A stretch of DNA of 64,000 nucleotides from positions 41,387 through 105,386 of the forward strand of contig CAJUNK010000001.1 of the NCBI GenBank assembly GCA_910587815.1, written 5' to 3'. A model generated the notes under the pieces. The model saw only the letters and a list, made by a program, of their open reading frames with translations, was not told the DNA's origin and searched no databases. The stretch is from Candidatus Gastranaerophilales bacterium. GTDB lineage: Bacteria; Cyanobacteriota; Vampirovibrionia; Gastranaerophilales; Gastranaerophilaceae. Of this stretch, positions 26,290 to 35,790 are shown piece after piece; within the stretch, counting starts at the first letter, position 1, and every line of letters starts with the position of its first letter. The translations under genes were made by a program, and so were the position numbers.

Positions 26290-28018
26290 TATCTTCTCCT
26301 TCTTCTTTTTTATAAATTAAAGATTGATATAAATATCCGCCAATTAACATGTCAAAGTTGATTTCATTTTTTGCTTCATAACGGCTTATCATTCCATACA
26401 GGTTATTAAATCTTAATGAATTGTTTTGAATTGCATAGGCATATTTTTCAAACATTCTTTTTAGGGCTTCTTTCAGCTTTGCATTTGTTCTGCATTGCAA
26501 TATTGGTGATATCAGGGAATGACTTTTCTTTGTGGTTTTGTTTTTGCTTATAAAATAATTTGCAGCCTGACCTACTGCAAAATAATATTCTTCATCATTT
26601 TCAATTTCATCGTTTATTTTGCTATTGATTTTTTTATCAAGCACCTCGACTATGGTTTTAATTTTTTCACTCATATTTTTTTCCTTATTATTAAAATAAT
26701 CAATTAATGCCATCCTAAGATTATACTGTTCTCTTGCTTTTGGAATATAAAAATTTTCAATAGTGTTTTTTATTATTTCCATTGAAAATTTTTCAAAAGT
26801 ATTTTTTAAATTTTCCTGTTTTCCTAAATAAAACCAATCTGCCCACAGTTTCCTTGTTTTTAGCAGAATATTTTTAAGTTTTCCTGAATCATTTTTGATT
26901 TTTATATCTTTTGCATCAGTAAAATAATTACTTTCAAGCCATTTGCTGTATAAAATTTCACTGATAACGGGAATTAATTCGTTTAAAGAGGTATATTTTT
27001 TATAATTTAAGTTTTGCTGAATTTTATCCGAATATTCAATATTTAAAATATTGTCAACTTTGATGGAAACTTTATCATTTCTTTTATCAACATTTAAAAA
27101 TTCAAGTATTTCACATTCTTTTTGGGCCTTCATAATCCGCATAAAATATCCACAAATATCTTTTTGTGGATATGCTTTGCTTCCAAATGCTTGAACACCA
27201 TCTTCTGTAAAATAAAGATAATATTTTTTATTATCAAACAAATTCATAAGATAATCAAAAAACAATTTTTGGAATAAAATATCGTCTTGCGAGATAGCAA
27301 AAGGTAAATTGCTTTTTCTTGATTTATTTTTAAGATACGGTTTTTTATCATTTAAACCCATATTATTATTTGGCAATCCAAAAACAGAATTGTTTTTTGA
27401 ATAATTATATTTATTGGCATTGTATATGTTTGCAAGAATATATCGGTTACTTTCTTTTTTGTATTCTGTGATATCTATATCAAAAAATACTGCAAGCCTG
27501 CCTTTTTGATTTTTAACATTAAGGTTTTTTATAAATTGTTTAATTTTGTCTTTAGCCTTATCTGCCAAAGTATTGTCTGTTTTTCCATATTTTGTTTCAT
27601 AATCAATATATAATTTTCTTTTATCTGTATCTGAATTTTCACTAAATTTTAAAATTTTTGAATAATACCCGTCAATTATTGATTCTGTGATTTTTTCTTC
27701 AATATTTTCTTTTTTTACAATGAAAGAAAATATATTGTTAGAAAAAATATTCTTATCAGCAACTGCTTTATTAGAATCTAAATACATGCTTAAATATTCA
27801 AGTTTAGCAAATTTACGATATAAATCTGTTTGTTTGTCTGCATTTTTATCAACTTCAAGAGAGTCTTTTATGTTTCCTGTTTCTATATCAAGAAGGTAAT
27901 ATGTACCTACGGTTAAAGAATAACTATCTGTTATAAATGAAATTTCATCTCCATTTGGGTAATCTTTTTTATAAAGTTCAATTTCTTTTTTTAGAATTTC
28001 AATACAATCTTTTAGCAT
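26282..28018 (-). CDS. cas8b: CRISPR-associated Cas8b (Csh1/TM1802-like large subunit)
   Basis: Large Cascade subunit, expected to recognise the PAM and recruit Cas3. 578 aa, Lys- and Asn-rich, with low primary conservation; assignment rests on position between cas6 and cas7, size, and the Csh1-like N-terminus (ISFITDSYSLTVGTYYLLDI) and C-terminus (FDMLIGGYLYQSLIYKKE). AGGAG precedes the ATG. The small subunit is probably translated from an internal start, as in other I-B systems (known for the family, not shown here). Confidence 0.87.
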   Translation of the reverse strand: MLKDCIEILKKEIELYKKDYPNGDEISFITDSYSLTVGTYYLLDIETGNIKDSLEVDKNADKQTDLYRKFAKLEYLSMYLDSNKAVADKNIFSNNIFSFIVKKENIEEKITESIIDGYYSKILKFSENSDTDKRKLYIDYETKYGKTDNTLADKAKDKIKQFIKNLNVKNQKGRLAVFFDIDITEYKKESNRYILANIYNANKYNYSKNNSVFGLPNNNMGLNDKKPYLKNKSRKSNLPFAISQDDILFQKLFFDYLMNLFDNKKYYLYFTEDGVQAFGSKAYPQKDICGYFMRIMKAQKECEILEFLNVDKRNDKVSIKVDNILNIEYSDKIQQNLNYKKYTSLNELIPVISEILYSKWLESNYFTDAKDIKIKNDSGKLKNILLKTRKLWADWFYLGKQENLKNTFEKFSMEIIKNTIENFYIPKAREQYNLRMALIDYFNNKEKNMSEKIKTIVEVLDKKINSKINDEIENDEEYYFAVGQAANYFISKNKTTKKSHSLISPILQCRTNAKLKEALKRMFEKYAYAIQNNSLRFNNLYGMISRYEAKNEINFDMLIGGYLYQSLIYKKEEGEDNE

Positions 28019-28026
28019 AAATGCTC

Positions 28027-28755
28027 CTATATTGTTTTAACATTCACATAACCAAAACCTCTTGCATTCATTTCAAGCAGGCCTGCTCCTATTATTGCTT
28101 TAGCCAGTTTTTGTGAACTTTCGTTTGGTGATATTTCAAATTCAAATTTATCGCATAAAAATTTTATCTTTTGATTACAATTATTATTGGATGATTTATT
28201 GTTAAATTCTCTTACTATTGGATAATTGTTAAGTCTTTTTGAATTAATTATAAAATCAACATCATCCGGTATTTTTTCATTTACAAGGGCAAGTTTTTTT
28301 CTTGCATTTTGTTCAATTCGCTTTAAAATATCGTCTATGGTGTGTGAATTTGCCCAATATCCGTCTTCAAATTTGCAAATAGCAGGAGTAACAGAATAAA
28401 GTTTCTTTACAATCGTATCAGGCAAAGTTCTATATTCAAAAGTTAAAGCCTGCATTTCTTCAGTTCTTATTTTTCCTAAATGAAGTTTGAAAAATTCCAT
28501 TAAATTTTCATCTAAAGATCTTATCCTTACAGAATATACATTGCCTGCTGGATATTTGAAATCTTTATCTTTGGCATTTTTATCAAAGAATCCGTTAAAG
28601 ACATAACCTTTTAATTTTCTTTCTTTGTGAAAAAGTTTCTTATCATCGGAAACTAAAAAGCTTTTATCAATGATTGCGGCAATTTTTTCTTGATAATTTT
28701 TATTGAAGATATCTTTCAATAAAAATAATTTTAATGTGCCCTCATATATTTTCAT
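28027..28755 (-). CDS. cas6: CRISPR repeat endoribonuclease Cas6
   Basis: Cleaves the pre-crRNA within each repeat. Two ferredoxin-like folds. The C-terminal Gly-rich loop GAGLLEMNARGFGYVNVK is the family signature. I take the start at MKIYEGTLKL, which has GGAG six bases upstream; the ATG four codons earlier lacks a site. First gene of the cas operon; TATGAT at 28781-28786 (minus strand) is a plausible -10. Confidence 0.9.
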   Translation of the reverse strand: MKIYEGTLKLFLLKDIFNKNYQEKIAAIIDKSFLVSDDKKLFHKERKLKGYVFNGFFDKNAKDKDFKYPAGNVYSVRIRSLDENLMEFFKLHLGKIRTEEMQALTFEYRTLPDTIVKKLYSVTPAICKFEDGYWANSHTIDDILKRIEQNARKKLALVNEKIPDDVDFIINSKRLNNYPIVREFNNKSSNNNCNQKIKFLCDKFEFEISPNESSQKLAKAIIGAGLLEMNARGFGYVNVKTI

Positions 28756-28900
28756 TTTATTCTCCATTTTATAAAGCTAAATCATACCATTGCGATGCAT
28801 ATCAAAGCAAGGATGTAACAAAAAGTGCATTGTATTAAAATATATTTACAATTTAAAGTTTGTTTTATAATTTAAAATGTAATTAAAAGGAATAAAAACC

Positions 28901-29533
28901 ATGAAAGTATTATTATTAAACGGTTCACCGCATAAAGAAGGATGCACATATATTGCATTATCGGAAATTAAAAAAACACTTAATGAAGAAGGCATTGAGT
29001 CTGAAATTTATCAAATCGGGACCGATGCTATATCATCGTGCAGGGCTTGTTTTGCTTGCAGAAAAATAGGAAAATGCGTAATTAATGATAAAGTGAATGA
29101 ATTTGTAGACCTTGCAGCAGATTATGATGGGTTTATTTTTGGTTCTCCTGTCCATTATGCAGCAGCAACAGGCGCCATTACCGCATTTTTAGATAGGGCA
29201 TTTTTTGTAAGCAGTGCATCTGGGAAAAATGTTTTCACCCATAAACCGGGCGCTGCAATAGCAAGCGCAAGACGTGCAGGCACAACTGCTGCATTAGACC
29301 AATTAAATAAATATTTTACAATTACTCAAATGCCAATAATTTCAGGCAGATACTGGAATATGGTACATGGTAGCACGCCTGATGAAGTACAGCAAGATAT
29401 AGAAGGTATGCAAAATATGAGATTTCTTGCCCGTAATATGGCCTATTGTCTAAAATGCATTGAGGCTGGTAAAAACGCAGGAATAATGGTGCCAAGGCAG
29501 GAAAATGTAGAGTACACTAATTTTATAAGATAG
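28901..29533 (+). CDS. NAD(P)H-dependent FMN reductase-like flavoprotein
   Basis: Flavodoxin-fold oxidoreductase of 210 aa. LLLNGSPHKEGCTYIAL is the FMN phosphate loop, SCRACFACRKIGKC a Cys-rich insertion that resembles the cluster motif of iron-sulfur flavoproteins, and FGSPVHYAAATGAITAFLDR the flavin ring contact. AAGGA site upstream. It is divergent from cas6 and faces the small INFNG protein; probably core genome at the right edge of the CRISPR region. The physiological substrate is unknown. Confidence 0.85.
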   Translation: MKVLLLNGSPHKEGCTYIALSEIKKTLNEEGIESEIYQIGTDAISSCRACFACRKIGKCVINDKVNEFVDLAADYDGFIFGSPVHYAAATGAITAFLDRAFFVSSASGKNVFTHKPGAAIASARRAGTTAALDQLNKYFTITQMPIISGRYWNMVHGSTPDEVQQDIEGMQNMRFLARNMAYCLKCIEAGKNAGIMVPRQENVEYTNFIR

Positions 29534-29821
29534 CTATCTATATGTATCTACTATTCGGCCAGGGGCCATTTGAGAAGTTTTTCTATACGCATTGATTGCT
29601 GTGTTGTGCAAATTTTTATCATGGATATCCGTGTTTTCTTTTAATAAATCAAGCACTTTGCCTGATTTATCGTTATGAGGGTATGACATGATTACAATAT
29701 CTTTCCCTGTTTGATTAAAATCTAAAGTATCAGGCAGAGATTCTTTTATTTTCTTTGCCTGATTTAAATCTTTGCATTTAATTTTATATATACCGTTAAA
29801 ATTTATGTTTGAAATATTCAT
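29534..29821 (-). CDS. Small protein with N-terminal INFNG motif, unknown function
   Basis: 95 aa. The start MNISNINFNGIYKIK carries the I-x-F-x-G motif shared with several proteins in this window. The body is a soluble alpha/beta mix (DLNQAKKIKESLPDTLDF...IVIMSYPHND). Its stop directly abuts the stop of the flavoprotein gene. No family recognised. Confidence 0.6.
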   Translation of the reverse strand: MNISNINFNGIYKIKCKDLNQAKKIKESLPDTLDFNQTGKDIVIMSYPHNDKSGKVLDLLKENTDIHDKNLHNTAINAYRKTSQMAPGRIVDTYR

Positions 29822-29967
29822 ATCTTTTTTTAAAATAATTTTGCCTATCTATTATAAAATAATCAAAGTTTTTATTTGTTAAATTTCACAATATAACTTC
29901 ATAAAATTTAACACTTTTAAAATGTGTAATGATATCAATGTGTTGCAATGGTGTATAAATAACAAAA

Positions 29968-30786
29968 TTAATTCAGGTTTAAAAAATTAGTTTCATAAAA
30001 AACACCAAGTTTATCTGCATATTTTTTCCAAAAGCTATCTATATAGCCTGCTGCATAGCCTGCATCATCAATGCTTTCCTGTAATTTTGAAAATTCATCC
30101 AAAAGCTCAAGTTTTTGTTTTTCTGTACCGTTGAATTCAAATTTTAAATATTTATATAAATCAACCAAATTCTCACAATCGGGGTCATCAATTTTATTCA
30201 TCCAATTTACATATCCTGATAAATATTGATTTTTAAGCATATTTTTTACAGCACTATCGGATATTTTTTCTTTTCTAGTCTTTCTAAGTAAAGAATAATT
30301 GCCATTTGCATCAATGGCATACATTGTTTTTAGACCAGGATATTTATTCAGTGTTTCAAAATCACCGTAAGAAATAGGCATAGTATTGCCATAAGAGGTT
30401 TTTGGGTGGCTATGTATAACAGAAATATTATTTTTGGGATTTTTTGCAAGCCTTAAAATCTTATCACCACTAATTGATCCAGAATGTGCGCTGCACACTT
30501 TTGATGCCACTATTTTACCATTATTTATGATAACAGTACCCTCTTTTGGGTTTGCACCATTTATAGATTTCATAACAAAGTTTCTTGCATTGTTGAATGT
30601 TTTTTCATCTATTTTATCTTTAATAATACTTTCAGGAATTTGTAATGTTCTTTGAAATGTATCATCAGCAATGCTATCCAATGTTTTTGATTGGTGCAAT
30701 AATTGTGGTTTTGGCCAATTTATTTTTGGGATTTTTATTCTGCCAAATGAAATATTGGAATTATTTTGTATAGAAAAATTTGTCAT
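29968..30786 (-). CDS. JAMM/MPN-like putative metalloprotease with N-terminal ISFG motif
   Basis: After an Asn/Ser-rich leader (MTNFSIQNNSNISFG) comes a domain with VIHSHP at about residues 123-128, then Ser and Asp in PISYGD (about 138-142). This H-x-H-P...S-x2-D is the JAMM zinc site, and a Glu in KEGTVIINNG about 43 residues before fits the catalytic Glu. JAMM enzymes cleave isopeptide or peptide bonds. The remaining C-terminal 130 aa is helical and unassigned. Start at 30786 because the upstream frame runs through the oadB terminator; ATG six bases after TATTTT, no ribosome-binding site. Confidence 0.65.
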   Translation of the reverse strand: MTNFSIQNNSNISFGRIKIPKINWPKPQLLHQSKTLDSIADDTFQRTLQIPESIIKDKIDEKTFNNARNFVMKSINGANPKEGTVIINNGKIVASKVCSAHSGSISGDKILRLAKNPKNNISVIHSHPKTSYGNTMPISYGDFETLNKYPGLKTMYAIDANGNYSLLRKTRKEKISDSAVKNMLKNQYLSGYVNWMNKIDDPDCENLVDLYKYLKFEFNGTEKQKLELLDEFSKLQESIDDAGYAAGYIDSFWKKYADKLGVFYETNFLNLN

Positions 30787-30845
30787 ATATATAAAATAAA
30801 ACAAATTGCTTAAAAAGTTGCGTAAAATCTGTAAGGCTGCGCATA

Positions 30846-30878
30846 AAAATACGGTGCTACACAAGCAACACCGTATCA
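30846..30878 (-). terminator. Terminator after oadB
   Basis: ATACGGTG and CACCGTAT form a perfect 8-bp stem with a 12-nt loop, followed on the minus strand by TTTTT. It lies 20 bp past the oadB stop. Confidence 0.8.
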
Positions 30879-30897
30879 AAAGATTAATTATTTCATA

Positions 30898-32070
30898 TTA
30901 ATGGCAAAGTGCCAATAATACACCTGCTGCTACAGCAGAACCAATTACGCCTGATACGTTTGGTCCCATAGCATGCATTAGAAGGTAATTATTTTGGTTG
31001 TATTCTAAGCCAACTTTGTTTACAACACGTGCTGCCATAGGTACTGCTGAAACACCTGCTGCGCCAATAAGAGGGTTGATTGGTGTTTTAGAGCATTTAT
31101 TCATAATCTTACCGAATATAACACCCATTGCAGTAGCTAGACCAAATGCTACAATACCTAAAATTAAAATAAATAATGTTTGTATTGTAAGGAATTGCCC
31201 TGCTGAAAGCTTTGAACCAACAGATAAACCTAAGAAAATTGTAACAATATTAATAAGTTCATTTTGTAAAGTTTTTGATAATCTTTCTACAACGCCTGAT
31301 TCTTTACATAAATTACCAAAAGCTAAAGCACCAATTAGAGGGCATGCATCTGGTAATAATAGTATGCAAAGTCCTAATACCAAAAGCGGGAATACGATTT
31401 TTTCTCTTTGAGAAACTTCTCTTAACTGTGTCATTTCTATTTGACGTTCAGCTTTTGTTGTAAGCAGTTTCATAATTGGTGGCTGGATTACAGGAACAAG
31501 TGCCATGTAAGAATATGCTGCAACTGCAATTGCACCTAATAATTCAGGAGCAAGTTTGCTTGTTACATAAATTGATGTAGGACCATCTGCACCACCTATG
31601 ATACCGATTGATGCAGCCTGCGGCATTGTAAAACCAAATACACAAAGTGCAAGTAGCAATGCGCCAAAGATACCAAACTGTGCAGCGCCACCCAATAATG
31701 CAGTTTTAGGGTTTGCAATTAACGGGCCAAAATCTGTCATAGCACCTACGCCCATAAAGATAATCAAAGGAAAAATACCTTGATGAATACCTGCTTCATA
31801 GATTATTCCTAAAAAACCAGTAGGTTCTGCAATTCCAGCAAGCGGAATATTTGATAATAAACCGCCAAATGCAATTGGAACCAATAATAGTGGTTCAAAT
31901 TGTTTTTTAATACCAAGCCACAATAGGAATAGACAAACTATTATCATAATTGGCGAACCGTACTGATATAAAATTTGTTCTGCGCCTGATAATTCAGGGT
32001 TTGGCGCTAATATCATATTGGCAATACCTGTTGATTGCCATAGGCTTTGTAAACTTTCCGTTAAATTCAT
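30898..32070 (-). CDS. oadB: Na+-pumping decarboxylase beta subunit (oxaloacetate decarboxylase type)
   Basis: Integral membrane subunit that decarboxylates carboxybiotin and exports Na+. About nine to ten hydrophobic segments. The family signature GGADGPTSIYVTSKLAPELLG near residue 165 carries the Na+-coupled Asp, and NPLIGAAGVSAVPMAARV the C-terminal counterpart. 390 aa. It starts 17 bp after the alpha subunit ends. The substrate (oxaloacetate, methylmalonyl-CoA or glutaconyl-CoA) is fixed by the alpha subunit, which here is of the pyruvate/oxaloacetate type. Confidence 0.92.
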   Translation of the reverse strand: MNLTESLQSLWQSTGIANMILAPNPELSGAEQILYQYGSPIMIIVCLFLLWLGIKKQFEPLLLVPIAFGGLLSNIPLAGIAEPTGFLGIIYEAGIHQGIFPLIIFMGVGAMTDFGPLIANPKTALLGGAAQFGIFGALLLALCVFGFTMPQAASIGIIGGADGPTSIYVTSKLAPELLGAIAVAAYSYMALVPVIQPPIMKLLTTKAERQIEMTQLREVSQREKIVFPLLVLGLCILLLPDACPLIGALAFGNLCKESGVVERLSKTLQNELINIVTIFLGLSVGSKLSAGQFLTIQTLFILILGIVAFGLATAMGVIFGKIMNKCSKTPINPLIGAAGVSAVPMAARVVNKVGLEYNQNNYLLMHAMGPNVSGVIGSAVAAGVLLALCH

Positions 32071-32087
32071 TTATTTCAGCCCTCCTA

Positions 32088-33878
32088 TTAACCCAGTGTT
32101 ACCATAACCTGGCCATTTTTAACCTGGTCGCCTACGTTAACATCAATTGATGCCACAACACCTGCTTTTGGAGATTTGATTTCAGTTTCCATTTTCATAG
32201 CTTCTAAAACTAAAAGCACATCGCCTTCCTCAATAGAATCGCCTTCTGCAACATTAATTTTAAGAACAGCGCCTGGAAGTGCAGCTTTGATTGGTGTAGC
32301 ATTGGAATCTGCAACACCTGCTTTTGCTTCTATGCCTTCTTTAACATTGATATCGTAGGTTTTTCCATTAACAACAGCCTTAGAGCCTTCAATTCTAACA
32401 GAATACTTTTTATTATTAACTGAAACTGTATATCCTTCAGGCTTTTCACCAGCTACGGAGCATTGTTTAACATCTGCATTTTTTCTAACACCGATTTGAC
32501 CCTTGCCTTGTAGGAATAAAATACCTTTTTCTTTGCAGGCAGCTGCAATAAAGATATTTTCTTCTGTTTCATCTAAATTAGCATCTTTTAACATTTTTCT
32601 TGCTGCTTCAATACCTTTATTTGGGTCTTTATCATTTAAATCAACAACAAGTTCAGTTGTTGGCTGCAAGCCTAATTGTTCTGATGCCATTTTAACAAGT
32701 TCAGTATCTGGTTCACATGGAGTTTTGCCAAAATAGCCAAGAACCATTTTGCCGTAGCCTTCTGTGATTTTATTCCATTTTCCAAACATAACGTTTGAAT
32801 ATGCTTGTTGGAAATAGAATTGTGAAACAGGGGTAACACTTGTTGCGAAACCGCCTTTTTCAACAACTTCTTTCATTGCAGCAACCACTTCAGGGAATTT
32901 ATCCATTGTGCTATTATCTCTCATCATTTGAGTGTTTGCAGTTAAAGCACCGCCAGGCAATGGAGAAGAAATAATAACAGGGTTAACTGCCATAGCTTCT
33001 GGAGGAAGGAAGTAGTCTTTCATTGCTTCTTTAAAGATTTCTTCTGTTTCTAAAATCTTTTCTACATCAATGCCAAGGTCGTATTCGCTGCCTTTTAGCG
33101 CATGCCACATAGAAACGATATCAGGTTGTGCAGTTCCGCCTGAAACAGGTTTCATAGAAAGGTCGATACCATCAGCACCGCCATCCAAAGCTGCCATATA
33201 AGCAGCTAAGCCTGTGCCTGCTGTTTCATGGCTGTGGAATCTGATGTGCATATCTTCGCCCAAAATTTCTCTTGTTCTTTTGATTGTTTCGTATACTTTT
33301 CTTGGGGCAGATGTACCTGATGCATCTTTAAAAGCAAGGCTGTCAAAAGGAATGCCTGCATCTAAAATATTTCTTAAAACTCTTTCATAAAAAGCAACAT
33401 CATGTGCACCTTCACATCCTATTGGAAGTTCCATCATAGTGATTGTTACTTCATGTTTTAGGCCATTATCTTTGATGCATTGGCCTGAATAGATTAAATT
33501 ATTTACATCGTTTAAGGCATCAAAGTTTCTGATTGTTGTCATGCCATGTTTTTTAAACATTTTAGCGTGCAAATTTATAATATCTCTTGGTTGAGAATCA
33601 AGACCAACAACATTTACGCCACGAGCCAGGGTTTGAAGATTGATATCAGGACCAACAGTTTTTCTGATTGTATCCATCATATCAAAAGCGTTTTCGTTGC
33701 AATAAAAGATTGGAGATTGAAATCTTGCTCCGCCGCCAACTTCAAAATGTTTTAAACCTGCTGCTACAGCAGATTCCAAGGCAGGAAGAAAGTCTTTTGT
33801 GAAAACCCTTGCCCCGTAAACTGATTGAAAACCGTCACGAAACGAGGTATCCATAACTTTGATTTGTTTTTTTGCCAT
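32088..33878 (-). CDS. oadA: Oxaloacetate decarboxylase alpha / pyruvate carboxylase subunit B (biotinylated)
   Basis: Carboxyltransferase plus biotin carrier. The N-terminal DRE-TIM barrel has MDTSFRDGFQS (metal and substrate) and HSHETAGTGLAAY; PVSGGTAQPD is the carbamylated-Lys region equivalent of this family. The C-terminal biotinyl domain has LEAMKMETEI with the biotinylated Lys. About 596 aa from MAKKQIKVMD, chosen for GAGG ten bases upstream. Downstream of birA and upstream of oadB. With oadB it converts decarboxylation energy into a Na+ gradient; the gamma subunit is not seen. Confidence 0.92.
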   Translation of the reverse strand: MAKKQIKVMDTSFRDGFQSVYGARVFTKDFLPALESAVAAGLKHFEVGGGARFQSPIFYCNENAFDMMDTIRKTVGPDINLQTLARGVNVVGLDSQPRDIINLHAKMFKKHGMTTIRNFDALNDVNNLIYSGQCIKDNGLKHEVTITMMELPIGCEGAHDVAFYERVLRNILDAGIPFDSLAFKDASGTSAPRKVYETIKRTREILGEDMHIRFHSHETAGTGLAAYMAALDGGADGIDLSMKPVSGGTAQPDIVSMWHALKGSEYDLGIDVEKILETEEIFKEAMKDYFLPPEAMAVNPVIISSPLPGGALTANTQMMRDNSTMDKFPEVVAAMKEVVEKGGFATSVTPVSQFYFQQAYSNVMFGKWNKITEGYGKMVLGYFGKTPCEPDTELVKMASEQLGLQPTTELVVDLNDKDPNKGIEAARKMLKDANLDETEENIFIAAACKEKGILFLQGKGQIGVRKNADVKQCSVAGEKPEGYTVSVNNKKYSVRIEGSKAVVNGKTYDINVKEGIEAKAGVADSNATPIKAALPGAVLKINVAEGDSIEEGDVLLVLEAMKMETEIKSPKAGVVASIDVNVGDQVKNGQVMVTLG

Positions 33879-33914
33879 TTTTTTATCCTCTTTTTTTGTA
33901 TCACGTAATAACAA

Positions 33915-34502
33915 CTAAACTTTTAATAATTCTGATGCTTCAGAATTCATGCCGTTTTTTAGAAAATCATCATATTCTTTTTTAAAATTGTAAAGAAATC
34001 TTTCTAAAAATTCATCTTTGTTAATATTTTTTTTGCTTTCAATTGATATAGAAGTTGCAGGAATATCAATATTTTTTACTTCTTCATTATCTAAATTTAA
34101 ATTTATCCCTATTCCAACAATTACACCCTTGAATACATTCCCTATAAATACTGATTCTGCTAGAATTCCAGCTATTTTTTTGCTGTTTATTAAAATGTCA
34201 TTTGGGTATTTAAATTGTGCTTTAATATTATATTCTTCAATTGTTTTTGCGCCGATATAACTTGTAAATCTTGTGAGTTCGTTTAAATGAGATATATTAT
34301 CAGGTTTTAAAACTATTGAAATATAGATATTTCCACCATTTTTATCGGATGAAAACCATTTTCGCTCAAATTGGCCATGCCCCAATGTTTGAATATCTGC
34401 ACTTATTACATCAAAATTGGCCAAATCTTCAAGATTTTTTCTTGCCCAAACACTTGTGGATTCTATCTCTTTGAAATTTATAATATTAAAACTATTTTCC
34501 AT
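33915..34502 (-). CDS. birA: Biotin--[acetyl-CoA-carboxylase] ligase
   Basis: Attaches biotin to the Lys of the carrier domain. EIESTSVWARK, GHGQFERKWFSSDKNGGNIYISI (biotinoyl-AMP site; the usual GRGRxGRxW is GHGQFERKW here), KYPNDILINSKKIAGILAE and GIGINLN are the catalytic-core motifs. 195 aa, without the N-terminal HTH of bifunctional BirA, so it should not be a repressor. It sits directly upstream of oadA, whose product is its likely substrate. Confidence 0.9.
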   Translation of the reverse strand: MENSFNIINFKEIESTSVWARKNLEDLANFDVISADIQTLGHGQFERKWFSSDKNGGNIYISIVLKPDNISHLNELTRFTSYIGAKTIEEYNIKAQFKYPNDILINSKKIAGILAESVFIGNVFKGVIVGIGINLNLDNEEVKNIDIPATSISIESKKNINKDEFLERFLYNFKKEYDDFLKNGMNSEASELLKV

Positions 34503-34588
34503 AATTATCTTAATTATATTTCAAACAAAAATTTTGTGAAATTAAAATAGAAGTTGTTAATATATTAAAAATAATTTTAAAAAAATAC

Positions 34589-34616
34589 TTGAAATGAAAA
34601 AATTCTTATGTATAAT
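34589..34616 (+). promoter_or_regulatory. Promoter of tRNA-Val
   Basis: TTGAAA (34589-34594), a 16-bp spacer and a perfect TATAAT (34611-34616), 43 bp before the mature tRNA. The layout is very like that of tRNA-fMet. Confidence 0.75.
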
Positions 34617-34659
34617 AGAAATTGTCGAAAGGCGAAGCCGATAATTTAATAGTCAGTAT

Positions 34660-34735
34660 GGGCGTTTAGCTCAGTTGGTAGAGCGCCTCCCTTACAAGGA
34701 GGATGTCGGGAGTTCGAGCCTCTCAACGCCCACCA
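34660..34735 (+). tRNA. tRNA-Val (anticodon TAC)
   Basis: The acceptor GGGCGTT pairs with AACGCCC. The D arm contains AGCTCAGTTGGTAGAGC, the anticodon stem CCTCC/GGAGG encloses CTTACAA (anticodon TAC), and the T arm contains GTTCGAGCC. CCA is encoded. Confidence 0.95.
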
Positions 34736-34739
34736 TTTA

Positions 34740-34768
34740 TTAAGACCCCAAATAGGGGTCTTTTTTAG
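34740..34768 (+). terminator. Terminator after tRNA-Val
   Basis: AAGACCCC and GGGGTCTT form an 8-bp stem with a short AAATA loop followed by TTTTT. Confidence 0.88.
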
Positions 34769-34845
34769 TAATATACTGATTTTTTATTTTTAGCTCCAAA
34801 GCCTTTCTATGATATAATCTTATTATTAATACTTTGGGGAGTTTA

Positions 34846-35790
34846 ATGAAGAGGATTTTAATTACAGGCGGGGCCGGTTTTATTGGAAGCCACCTATCTG
34901 AAAGGCTTTTAAATGAAGGCAATGAGGTTATTTGCCTTGATAATTTTTTCACAGGTTCAAAGGATAATATCCGCCATTTGATTAGTAATAATCGTTTTGA
35001 ACTTGTGCGGCATGATATTACAAAAGAATATTATGCAGAAGTGGATCAGATTTATAATTTAGCATGTCCTGCCAGTCCTCCGCATTACCAATACAATGCA
35101 ATTAAAACCATAAAAACATCTGTTTTAGGCGCCATTAATACGCTTGGTCTTGCAAAAAGATGCAAAGCAACAATATTGCAGGCTTCTACAAGTGAAGTCT
35201 ATGGTGATCCGATGGTGCATCCGCAAAAAGAAGATTATTGGGGAAACGTAAATCCTATCGGCATTAGAAGCTGCTATGATGAAGGGAAACGCTGTGCTGA
35301 AACACTTATGATGGATTATCACAGGCAAAATAAAGTAGATGTGCGCATTATAAGGATTTTTAATACATACGGGCCAAATATGGATGCAAACGATGGCAGA
35401 GTGGTTTCAAACTTTATAGTACAAGCTTTGCAAAACCACGATATCACAATTTATGGTGATGGCACCCAAACGCGTTCTTTCTGCTATGTGGATGATTTAG
35501 TGGATGGCATGATAAAAATGATGAACAATAAAGAAGGTTTTATTGGTCCTGTAAACCTTGGAAATCCATCAGAGCGAACAATTTTGAATTTTGCAGAATT
35601 AATTATAAAACTTACAAATTCTAATTCAAAAATCATTCATAAACCCCTCCCAAAAGATGACCCTACAAAAAGAAAACCAGATATTTCGCTTGCAAAAGAA
35701 AAATTAAACTGGGAGCCAAAGGTGGATATTGAAGAAGGTCTTTTAAAAACAATTAAATATTTTGAAAAGAAAATCGGAGAAAATAAATAA
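34846..35790 (+). CDS. UDP-glucuronate decarboxylase (UDP-xylose synthase), SDR family
   Basis: Extended short-chain dehydrogenase converting UDP-glucuronate to UDP-xylose. ITGGAGFIGSHL is the NAD loop; ACPASPPHYQ, ASTSEVYGDP, then SCYDEGKRCAET with the YxxxK catalytic pair are the features that separate UXS from dTDP-glucose dehydratases. 314 aa from the ATG after TTGGGGAG. TATAAT lies near 34814. It overlaps ugd by one base (TAATG); ugd supplies its substrate. Confidence 0.88.
   Translation: MKRILITGGAGFIGSHLSERLLNEGNEVICLDNFFTGSKDNIRHLISNNRFELVRHDITKEYYAEVDQIYNLACPASPPHYQYNAIKTIKTSVLGAINTLGLAKRCKATILQASTSEVYGDPMVHPQKEDYWGNVNPIGIRSCYDEGKRCAETLMMDYHRQNKVDVRIIRIFNTYGPNMDANDGRVVSNFIVQALQNHDITIYGDGTQTRSFCYVDDLVDGMIKMMNNKEGFIGPVNLGNPSERTILNFAELIIKLTNSNSKIIHKPLPKDDPTKRKPDISLAKEKLNWEPKVDIEEGLLKTIKYFEKKIGENK

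Noticed and set aside
30787..30879. N-terminal extension of the JAMM-like protein with Cys-rich hydrophobic start
   Set aside because: The extension would be translated from the oadB terminator hairpin; the ATG at 30786 with its own -10 box is simpler.
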